A stretch of DNA of 64,000 nt, taken from assembly GCF_000416985.1 (NCBI RefSeq), contig NZ_ATDL01000014.1:124001-188000 (forward strand), written 5' to 3'. Both the position numbers and the translations under genes were made by a program. Shown piece by piece: positions 7,537 through 14,869 of the stretch (its first letter is position 1; each line of letters starts with the position of its first letter). Under the pieces are notes generated by a model. It made no database searches. It saw only the letters and a list, made by a program, of their open reading frames with translations, and was not told the DNA's origin. The stretch is from Sphingobacterium paucimobilis HER1398. Lineage in GTDB: Bacteria; Bacteroidota; Bacteroidia; Sphingobacteriales; Sphingobacteriaceae.

Positions 7537-10500
7537 TATAAACCTAATTTGAGCGTGAATGTAAATTGTTTGGGCATGGGTAAGGCTACGCCTTCGGAAT
7601 TGAAAAATTCGGGATCTTGTCCTCTTAATGCTTTGTCTGCATAGAGTAGTGCTATGTTGTTGGCATTGAATGCCAGTGCGGCGCTTTTTAGCTTCATGCG
7701 CTGTGCGAAGCTTTTTGGAACCGTATAATTCAAGGCGATGGTTTTCAAACGTACGAATGAGCCATCTACAACGCGTACTGTCGAATAGTTGTAATAGTTG
7801 TATGGAAAAGTTGATATCAAGTCTTTATTGGTCTGCCAATCTATGATAGATGGTATATTGGTATACTGTTCATCGCCTGGCATGATCCAGCGATCCTTGA
7901 ACTCGTTGGGCATAGCATCAAGGTCCGAATAAGTCGCCTTGAATTTGGAATCCAATCTGATCTTGTTTTGCAACTGGTAGCTGATGAAGATGTTTAAAGA
8001 CAGTCCTTTGTAGGTAAGTGTGTTATTGAACCCACCGGTAATCAATGGGTCTACTGATCCTTCATAGTTGAGGTGGTCTAGGTTGGTAGATTGCAAACTT
8101 ACGTAATTGCTAACCTGTCCAGCTTGATTGATAAATTGTGGTATACCCGTAAGGTGATCTAGGGAGTGATAAACCACAGAATAGAGTCCCCTTACTGGAC
8201 CGCCTTCGATGGCTCCTCCTTCGGCGCGTACCAGATCCCATATACGAGGTGTGTTCTTGAGGTTTCGGATGGTATTGGTATTGTAACCAAAGGTAAAGTT
8301 GGTGCGGTATGCAAAGTTTGTATTCGAATAGACGCGGCCTCCCAATGTCATCTCGATTCCCTTGGAGTCCATATCGGCATAGTTGGCTATTTTGGTAGAC
8401 TGTCCACCTATACCGTGTACTTTGATGGTATTGATCAGGTTGAAGCTGTTGCGCTTGTACATGTCGATATTAAAATTGATACGATTGTTGAACAATCCCA
8501 GATCCAATCCAAGATTTGTTTCGTATTGACTTTCCCATGTCAACTCGGAGTTCTCTAAGCTGGCAATGTCGATCATGTTTTCGTTGTTGGTCAGATTGCC
8601 TCGCTTAGTAAGCGTGTTGTTATATATGACGGCAGTGTTTATGGCATTTCCCATACTTGCTGTGAGTCCGTAGGTACCACGCAATTTAAGTTGAGATATA
8701 GGAGTGACCTGTTGCATAAACTCTTCTTCGTCTATGTTCCATGCTCCACTGATGGTCCATGTAGGAAGGTAACGTGCTGTTTTGCTTTTCCCCATTTTAT
8801 TCGACCCGTCGTAACGCCCCGTCAGGTTGATAACATATTTGTTGTTATAAGCGTAGTTGATGTTACTGAACATGGATACGAAGCGATCGTAGGAATAATC
8901 AACTCCAAAATAGCTGTAGTTGTTTTCGCTGGCTTGTTTGATAATGTGATAGTCTGTAAAGACGGTTCCGCCTTTATAGTATTGTAGTCCATAGCCATTA
9001 AAATAGGTGTTTTGTCTATCTGCGTAACGGATTTCCTGTCCCAAGAATGCGGAAATCTGATGTATATCATCGATAGTCGTTTTATAGCTCAGTGTATGCC
9101 TTCCATAGAATGACTTGAGAAAATCTTCATTACGGATGTAGAATCCACCTTCAGGTAGTACACTTAGATTGTCACGTATTGGGGTATCGGGATCATTGTA
9201 GAGGTATCCGTTGCCGTTCGCTATGATTCCGTCTCCGTTGCCATCTGCTCGATAGGCATTGGCCATGTTTGAATATTCGGTAGCCATGTGTTCGCGTGTG
9301 TTTTTGACGTATCGGAAAGAGCCTAGGACTTTATATTCCAGGTTGTCGAGAAATTTGTAACCTACTTCGGCTTGCCCTTTGATATCCATTACATTGATGT
9401 TGATCTTGTTTTCAGCGAGCTCGTTGATGATATTGAACGGAGCATAGTTTTTAGTGAAATACTCTAAGTCTCCATATTCGTCCCAAGCTGTCAATGTTCT
9501 GCTCGTGTTGAGCGCATAGCTGTAGGGGTTGATGTCAAAGTCCCGAGATACTTCGCCAAACACTGCGCTGTTGAGTCTGCCTTGGGTACCTGGAGCCAAT
9601 TGGTCGCGTAATGATGCAGTGACTATGGTACTGGCTGAAAGTTTATCATTGAATTTGTAGTCGGTACGGATGTTTGCCGTGTATCGTTTTACATCATCTG
9701 CAATTGTCCATCCGTTGTCTTTGTAAAATGAACCTGAGAAATAATGCTGTACGTGCTCTGTACCTGAGGATACGGACAGTGCATGTTCTTGGATAAATGA
9801 GTTATTGAAGAGGATGTCAAACCAATTGGTATTCGTTCGAGCATATCGTCTTAAGTAGTTTTCTTTTGCTTCGGGTGTATTTGGCATCCCGTATGCCCCT
9901 GTAGTGTTGTCGTATAGGTCTATCTGTTGGTACATTTTTGCAAATACTCCTCCGTTCTGTGCTCTTAAGTTCTGCGAAAAGTTCAACAGCCCCTTTTTTT
10001 CCATTTCCAGGTATACTGACATTTGGTCGACGGAGTTCATGATATTGAAAGAACCATAACTTGGTTTGAGGTAAGTGGAATAGTTGCCCGAGTAGTTGAC
10101 CTGTGGCTTTCCAACTTTTCCTTTTTTTGTGTTTATGACTACAACCCCGTTCATGGCACGGGCTCCATACATTGCTGTTGCCGAGGCATCTTTTAGTATT
10201 TCTAGGCTTTCTATATCTTCGGTGTTGATGCCCGCTACAGAAGAACCTATCAAGGTGAGGGCATCGCCACTGGAAAGTTGGTCGTTGGAGATATTGACCA
10301 CATCTTCGAGAACTACACCATCGACGACCCATAAAGGCTTGTTGTCTCCAGTAATTGAAGTGACACCGCGTACGCGCAATTTAGGTGCAGAGCCAAATGT
10401 CCCGGATACATTCTGAACGGATACACCTGCAACCCGCCCTTCCAGCATACGGCTTACATCGGTAGTACCCTCTATTTTGATATCTTTCATCTGTACCGTA

Positions 10501-11177
10501 GCAGCTGATCCGGTAAATAGTTTTTTGTTTATTGTCTGATATCCTGTGGAGACTACATCGACTTCTTCTATTATATTATTTTCTTCCTGTAATACAATTT
10601 TTATGGGTGCAGCTGTTATTTTTATGCGTTGTACTTGGTATCCCAAGAAAGTGATGAGCAACGTATTGCCTACTTGAGCGTCAATAACGAAGGAGCCATC
10701 CTGTCTACTGGATGTCTGTTTGTTGGTTTCGATAACCGTGATGGTGACCCCGCCTAATTTTTTTGCGTTTACATTTTCTATCGTTCCGGTAATGGGCGTT
10801 TGCTTGTGGGATATACTTGTTGCCTTAGGCGTATTGCTCTCGGCTATGGATATCGTGTTTCCTACTATTTTGTAGGTCAAGTCGGTCTTGGATAATATGG
10901 TTTTTAGAACGTCCTCGATGTTGTCAGAGTAAATATTCAGATCCGACACGGCAACACGGTCGATCAAGGCCTTTTCGTAGAAAAAGTTGTACTTCGTTTG
11001 TTTGGATAATTCTTCGATAACTTTATGTACCGTACTGTTATCGGTCTTTAACTTGATCTGTTGATAACTTGCAAAAGATGCCTGACTGAGCAACAGGAAT
11101 GTACATAGGGCTTTTAGTTGTCTGTTTAAGGACAATCTACCCCTCCATCGAGTAGGAATAATAGGTTTAATTGGCAT
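7536..11177 (-). CDS. SusC/RagA-family TonB-dependent outer-membrane transporter with STN domain (locus 1)
   Basis: This 1213-residue transporter has, in order, a signal peptide (to about residue 38), an STN secretin/TonB short N-terminal domain (IKLKTDNSTVHKVIEEL to about 110), a carboxypeptidase-regulatory-like beta-sandwich (ITGTIENVNAKKLGGVTITV), the plug with VSRMLEGRVAGVSVQNV and ATAMYGARAMNGVVVINTKKG, and a 22-strand barrel ending FTLKLGL. The STN domain is the part of TonB receptors that talks to FecR-type anti-sigma factors, and the FecR gene lies only 3 bp upstream. The protein therefore should both import a ligand and signal its presence. Substrate unknown. Confidence 0.93.
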   Translation of the reverse strand: MPIKPIIPTRWRGRLSLNRQLKALCTFLLLSQASFASYQQIKLKTDNSTVHKVIEELSKQTKYNFFYEKALIDRVAVSDLNIYSDNIEDVLKTILSKTDLTYKIVGNTISIAESNTPKATSISHKQTPITGTIENVNAKKLGGVTITVIETNKQTSSRQDGSFVIDAQVGNTLLITFLGYQVQRIKITAAPIKIVLQEENNIIEEVDVVSTGYQTINKKLFTGSAATVQMKDIKIEGTTDVSRMLEGRVAGVSVQNVSGTFGSAPKLRVRGVTSITGDNKPLWVVDGVVLEDVVNISNDQLSSGDALTLIGSSVAGINTEDIESLEILKDASATAMYGARAMNGVVVINTKKGKVGKPQVNYSGNYSTYLKPSYGSFNIMNSVDQMSVYLEMEKKGLLNFSQNLRAQNGGVFAKMYQQIDLYDNTTGAYGMPNTPEAKENYLRRYARTNTNWFDILFNNSFIQEHALSVSSGTEHVQHYFSGSFYKDNGWTIADDVKRYTANIRTDYKFNDKLSASTIVTASLRDQLAPGTQGRLNSAVFGEVSRDFDINPYSYALNTSRTLTAWDEYGDLEYFTKNYAPFNIINELAENKININVMDIKGQAEVGYKFLDNLEYKVLGSFRYVKNTREHMATEYSNMANAYRADGNGDGIIANGNGYLYNDPDTPIRDNLSVLPEGGFYIRNEDFLKSFYGRHTLSYKTTIDDIHQISAFLGQEIRYADRQNTYFNGYGLQYYKGGTVFTDYHIIKQASENNYSYFGVDYSYDRFVSMFSNINYAYNNKYVINLTGRYDGSNKMGKSKTARYLPTWTISGAWNIDEEEFMQQVTPISQLKLRGTYGLTASMGNAINTAVIYNNTLTKRGNLTNNENMIDIASLENSELTWESQYETNLGLDLGLFNNRINFNIDMYKRNSFNLINTIKVHGIGGQSTKIANYADMDSKGIEMTLGGRVYSNTNFAYRTNFTFGYNTNTIRNLKNTPRIWDLVRAEGGAIEGGPVRGLYSVVYHSLDHLTGIPQFINQAGQVSNYVSLQSTNLDHLNYEGSVDPLITGGFNNTLTYKGLSLNIFISYQLQNKIRLDSKFKATYSDLDAMPNEFKDRWIMPGDEQYTNIPSIIDWQTNKDLISTFPYNYYNYSTVRVVDGSFVRLKTIALNYTVPKSFAQRMKLKSAALAFNANNIALLYADKALRGQDPEFFNSEGVALPMPKQFTFTLKLGL

Positions 11178-11180
11178 TGT

Positions 11181-12242
11181 TTATTTTTTCTTTGTGACGA
11201 TTATAGTATTTGTATCAGTGATATGTAATGTGTAGGATGTTCCGAAGTTGAGAATATCCAGTGCTTCTTTAAGTGGCAGGTTGCGGTCTATGGCTCCACT
11301 GTATTTTCTTTGGGACAGGCTGTTGTCCTGAATCTCGAATTTTACTTGGTACCATTCACTTAGTTCGCTTAGTATCTGTGCGATGTTCTCATTGTCAAAA
11401 TAGAATTGATTGTTTTTCCATGCTATTACTTTTTTTAGATTTGGTGTATATTTTGATAACCCTGTTAGCGATGCTCGTGCTGCTTCACCTGGGAACAAGT
11501 CCAGTTCTTGTGAGGCCGTTGTGAGCTGTATTTTTCCTGTGAAAAGTGTTGCGTCAACTTGTTTTCTTAGGTTGTTGGTCTTGAGATTGAAAGTTGTGCC
11601 AAGAACTTTTGTTTCGGTTCCCTCAGCGACTACGACGAACGGCGTATTGTTTTTAACGACATCGAGGTATACTTCTCCCTTGATGAGTATTCTTCTTTCG
11701 TTACTGTTAAAGTGTTCGGGGAAAGTGACTTCACTGTTGGCATTGAGCCATATCTTACTTCCATCAGGTAAGGTGAAGTTATAGGTGTTTGAATTATGGG
11801 TGTTGACGCTAAGCTGGTTTAGTGAACCGGTATTGTGTTCTTTAGGCAATGTATTGATTATATCTTCGATGCTTTGATCGGATAGATTGCCTGTCTTTTT
11901 TGCATTAACGGATAATGTTACAGCTTCATTTCCACCTACGATATGGGTGAGTGAATGCTGGGAGTGATGGAGATGTTCTTGATTGTCGTGTAAATTGAGG
12001 ACCAAATAGGTAAAGCCTCCGATCAGTAATATGGCTGCTGCCGCAACCCAGCGAGTACTTATCTTGCGGATAGATCTTGGGCGTATATAGGACTGATAAA
12101 GGTGTTTCCAATTCTTGTCGGGCTGTGGATCGGCCAATAGCCATTCCGTTTGAAGAATACGGTCTAATTCGCTACGTTCTTCGTCGCTGATATGTTGTTC
12201 AACTTGTTTGTTAAGTAGTTCTTCTTTTCTGGGATTGTCCAT
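11181..12242 (-). CDS. FecR-family anti-sigma factor
   Basis: A 353-residue inner-membrane protein with a cytoplasmic N-terminus (about 1-80) that should hold the sigma factor, one transmembrane helix (WVAAAAILLIGGFTYLVLNL, about 85-104) and a periplasmic FecR domain starting near the phrase FTLPDGSKIWLNANSEVTFP. This is followed by a C-terminal DUF4974-type domain (NIAQILSELSEWYQVKFEI), which resembles an STN fold and contacts the STN domain of the receptor. It lies between the sigma gene and the SusC gene in the same direction, the normal order of a Bacteroidota cell-surface signalling unit. Confidence 0.92.
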   Translation of the reverse strand: MDNPRKEELLNKQVEQHISDEERSELDRILQTEWLLADPQPDKNWKHLYQSYIRPRSIRKISTRWVAAAAILLIGGFTYLVLNLHDNQEHLHHSQHSLTHIVGGNEAVTLSVNAKKTGNLSDQSIEDIINTLPKEHNTGSLNQLSVNTHNSNTYNFTLPDGSKIWLNANSEVTFPEHFNSNERRILIKGEVYLDVVKNNTPFVVVAEGTETKVLGTTFNLKTNNLRKQVDATLFTGKIQLTTASQELDLFPGEAARASLTGLSKYTPNLKKVIAWKNNQFYFDNENIAQILSELSEWYQVKFEIQDNSLSQRKYSGAIDRNLPLKEALDILNFGTSYTLHITDTNTIIVTKKK

Positions 12243-12312
12243 GTATTAATAATGTGGCTTTATTAATAGGACAATGCTATTTTAGATTTGTACTAGTGCA
12301 AAGACGAAAAAA

Positions 12313-12945
12313 TTAAAAAAGGTACCAGACTAGGAAGGTAAGGAAGTGGAGCTTCTTGTTTAGGAACTGGTCTTTTAGGGTATTGGTGGCGGCCAACAGG
12401 TGGTTTCTTACGGTGTTCTCAGAGATATGTAGCAGGTCTGCTATTTCTTTTCTACTATGTCCTTCAAGCTTTGCCAGTTCGAATATTCTTCTTTGTTGTG
12501 GCGGTAACGTGTTGAGTATCTGTAGTAGGAAGTTCTCGGTTTCCTTAAATGCGATAGCGTGTTCTGTATAATTACATTGTAATTCTTGTGTTGAAGCATA
12601 GTTGACGATGTGCTTTTCTATGTTTTTCTGTTGTTTCAACATGTTTAGCGCCATGTTTTTGGTCATGGTGTAGAGATAGGCATTAATGTTTGTTATTTCT
12701 ACGGCTTTATTACGGTCATCCCAAAAACGGGCAAAAATGGATACAAGAACATCTTCTGCATCGGCGTCTTCCTTGAGTATGGAGTGGGCTAGGGTGTACA
12801 CCTTGTGCCGGAATCTATTGTACAGCTCATTAAACGCAGGCTCATCTCCAGCGGCTATTTTTAGTAACAACTGTTTCTCTTTATGCGTAGCTTCCGTCGG
12901 TATAACAGGCATCTGTATTCGTATATTAGGCTTGGGGCCAAACAT
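12313..12945 (-). CDS. ECF RNA polymerase sigma factor, FecI-like
   Basis: 210 residues with the two sigma domains of the ECF class: region 2 (FNELYNRFRHKVYTLAHSIL, then DAEDVLVSIFARFW) and region 4 (LPPQQRRIFELAKLEGHSR, then the helix-turn-helix EIADLLHISENTVRNHL). It starts at the ATG at 12945. The position upstream of FecR, SusC and SusD in the same direction suggests that it directs transcription of this locus once FecR is released by the loaded transporter. The hydrophobic C-terminal tail (LHFLTFLVWYLF) is frequent in Bacteroidota FecI-like sigma factors. Confidence 0.92.
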   Translation of the reverse strand: MFGPKPNIRIQMPVIPTEATHKEKQLLLKIAAGDEPAFNELYNRFRHKVYTLAHSILKEDADAEDVLVSIFARFWDDRNKAVEITNINAYLYTMTKNMALNMLKQQKNIEKHIVNYASTQELQCNYTEHAIAFKETENFLLQILNTLPPQQRRIFELAKLEGHSRKEIADLLHISENTVRNHLLAATNTLKDQFLNKKLHFLTFLVWYLF

Positions 12946-13085
12946 AAAAAATTTTTTTCAATTTTGAAGTATACCGCTTTTGACCGCTATTTATTCTTAA
13001 CAGTCTTTTTCATGGAGCACTCTTGTGTAGTGTTAATTTGTTTTCAAGTTTCCGTCATTGTTTTTTGTGGGATTTTTATTGGTTA

Positions 13086-13829
13086 TTATAATGGATTATA
13101 AGTCGCTATAATACCTACGGGGTTTAAGTCTTTGGAATTTAATAGGGAGGTATGGTTTCCGTATTTGGTGATATAAAGTATTGCCAGAGATACTACGATA
13201 CTATTGTATTTGGTGTTGTTTACGTCATGGACGAGAGTCTGGGGATCAATTCCTTCTCCTTGTTGGCTGTATATGGGCAATTCGATTTCGTGGCTCCCGA
13301 TTGTTTCAAAGTGCCTGAAACCAAAATTAAAACCTACAGTTTCTATTTTTAGAATGATATGGCTACAGTTTTTGGGTATATGAAAATTGCGCTGTGCGTT
13401 GAGAGAAGGTAACGATATGGATGTTGTACCGTTAGACTCGAACGTGACTTGCGGATCACAATACAGGTAATCATGGATATGGCATTTTTCATTAAATTGG
13501 AAGTCAACCAGTCGTTGAATGTTACCATCACTGACGTTAAGCATTCCGGAGTATCGTTTTCCATACCCGCGCAGCACACGCTGCATGTGCTGCTGTAAGC
13601 GATTGTGCATTCCACTATCGTGCATATCCAGATGTAGGGATCTGAAGGCTCGCCGTATTACTGCACCTGCTGCACTAGCGGTTCCGAAATCGGTTGCTGC
13701 GTTTTGTGTCCATTGGGTCTGCTTTAGCTTATCCGATGGTTTGGTCTGTACAACATTTTTGTTGCCTACTTTTCGATTGACCAGATTCCCGATCTGGCCT
13801 CTCAGATATCCATTCTCTATAATCGCCAT
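13086..13829 (-). CDS. Uncharacterised protein with DUF6266-like start
   Basis: A 247-residue protein without signal peptide or membrane segment. The N-terminus, MAIIENGYLRGQIGNLVNRKVGNKNVVQTKP when read in full, has the G..G..GN.V......G..V....P pattern of DUF6266 proteins, a family known almost only from Bacteroidota and without a known function; the match is from memory and weak beyond residue 40. The rest is predicted mostly as beta strands, compatible with a structural or binding role. It stands alone between the SusCD locus and the XRE gene, with about 140 bp of non-coding DNA before its neighbour's start and 400 bp behind its own. Phage or surface-fibre relatives are possible but unsupported. 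Confidence 0.55.
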   Translation of the reverse strand: MAIIENGYLRGQIGNLVNRKVGNKNVVQTKPSDKLKQTQWTQNAATDFGTASAAGAVIRRAFRSLHLDMHDSGMHNRLQQHMQRVLRGYGKRYSGMLNVSDGNIQRLVDFQFNEKCHIHDYLYCDPQVTFESNGTTSISLPSLNAQRNFHIPKNCSHIILKIETVGFNFGFRHFETIGSHEIELPIYSQQGEGIDPQTLVHDVNNTKYNSIVVSLAILYITKYGNHTSLLNSKDLNPVGIIATYNPL

Positions 13830-14237
13830 AATCTAAAGATAGCTATTTAAATGTTTGAAAAACAATATTTTGTAACTTTTTCGGAATTGGAAAACGTGAT
13901 GTATTGGCTGTTGTGAAATTTGAAATTGGTGGTGCTTTACGATTATGAAATTGGCAATTGGATACTATGTCCAAGTACTGTAGCTATAGTATAGATAGTA
14001 CTTAGATTCGGTTAAGAGAGTAACTGTGTCCGAAGTGTCTTTTAGGTGCTAGTGATTTGCTACTGACTGAGACACGCTGTCAACTCGGAGAGAACACGGA
14101 CTCAACACGGAGAGAACGGCCTTTTGAATGGCATATGCTGTGCTTTATCCGTGGATGATTAGCGGATAAGACCACTTTGGTGAATATACGATGTTTTGTT
14201 GAATAGAATGGTGGATATTGGATCTCGTTTTAGCTTT
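13830..14237. other. Non-coding stretch with short tandem repeat
   Basis: About 400 bp with no convincing ORF on either strand. It contains the promoter region of the DUF6266-like gene and an 11-bp repeat triplet at 14086-14118. There is also AAGTACT...AGTACTT (a 7-bp inverted repeat around 13971-14003). I see no tRNA or strong terminator. Confidence 0.6.
14086..14118. repeat. Three 11-bp tandem units
   Basis: The units are CGGAGAGAACA, CGGACTCAACA and CGGAGAGAACG, each starting with CGG and spaced exactly 11 bp. The preceding bases (GTCAACT) look like the tail of a fourth, broken unit. The 11-bp period puts the CGG on nearly the same face of the helix each time, which would suit cooperative protein binding, though this is speculative. 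Confidence 0.6.
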
Positions 14238-14624
14238 TTATATTCCTCTCTTGGCATCAGCTAACTCTTTTTCTAACCGTACGATTTTTTCGGATTGAAG
14301 TTCTTTTGTCTCTTCTAGTAGTACTAGTTGCTTTTGTAATAAACTAATCATTGTATTTGGTTCTAATTCATGGGAGACTAGTGGGGCTTTTAAGACATCT
14401 GTTTTGTTGGGTTTTAACATGCTGCCTTTTCCAGTCACTAGCCACTCTGCATTTAATTCTGGATAGCTTTCTAGTATTTTGGATAAATTTATATCTGATA
14501 TTCCAGATTTTTGATGCGAACGGTCTACAAAACCTTTTGCTAGGCCTGTTTTTAATAAAAAATCTTTTGGTCTAATGGATTGATTTTCAATAAAATCTAT
14601 GATTCTTTTTCTGGCTGTATCCAA
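14238..14624 (-). CDS. XRE/CI-like helix-turn-helix repressor
   Basis: 128 residues. The N-terminal half has the phage-repressor-like layout seen in many Bacteroidota: ARKRIIDFIENQSIRPKDFL, KTGLAKGFVDR, ISDINLSKILESYPELNAEWLVTGKG. The C-terminal 40 residues form a heptad-rich coiled coil (LLQKQLVLLEETKELQSEKI), suited to dimerisation. There is no ATG at the family start; the best start is TTG at 14624, because an in-frame stop lies a few codons upstream. The gene is divergent from the HEPN operon. A 15-bp sequence overlaps this start codon and recurs 30 bp away inside the promoter of the divergent operon, so it probably represses itself and that operon. Confidence 0.75.
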   Translation of the reverse strand: MDTARKRIIDFIENQSIRPKDFLLKTGLAKGFVDRSHQKSGISDINLSKILESYPELNAEWLVTGKGSMLKPNKTDVLKAPLVSHELEPNTMISLLQKQLVLLEETKELQSEKIVRLEKELADAKRGI

Positions 14625-14632
14625 AATATTTG
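14618..14632. promoter_or_regulatory. Candidate operator site 1
   Basis: TATCCAAAATATTTG overlaps the start codon of the XRE gene. It matches site 2 (TATCTAAAATATTAG) in 13 of 15 positions and is partly palindromic with the following bases (TATC...GATA). Binding here would block the repressor gene itself. Confidence 0.5.
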
Positions 14633-14639
14633 ATATTTA

Positions 14640-14672
14640 TTTGTTTTTATCTAAAATATTAGTCTATCTTTG
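14640..14672 (+). promoter_or_regulatory. Promoter of the HEPN operon
   Basis: TTTG at 14640-14643 and TATCTTTG at 14665-14672 are separated by 21 bp, an exact fit to the Bacteroidota housekeeping promoter TTTG-N19-21-TAnnTTTG. Transcription would start near 14679 and give a leader of about 190 nt before the HEPN start codon. Candidate operator 2 lies between the two promoter boxes. Confidence 0.7.
14648..14662. promoter_or_regulatory. Candidate operator site 2
   Basis: TATCTAAAATATTAG starts exactly 30 bp after the start of site 1, about three helical turns, so both copies face the same side of the DNA. It lies between the -33 and -7 boxes of the rightward promoter, a position where a bound repressor would exclude RNA polymerase. 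Confidence 0.55.
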
Positions 14673-14869
14673 TTTTGTTGATTAAGACAGTTTAACACTA
14701 CACAAAACTAATAAAAAACGCGATAACTGCTATAGGTGTGTTGTCCATGTTTTGTGCATAAAAAAGATGTTTTGTTCCTGTTTTAAATCAATGAAAGATA
14801 CCCGATTATGAACTATTCCTGCCGCAGATTTGCGCGATAGGTGATAATATTAATATAAACTAATTGATT

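Noticed and set aside
14086..14118. CRISPR-like repeat
   Set aside because: Units are 11 bp without spacers and there are no cas genes; the 8-bp arrays elsewhere also lack spacers.
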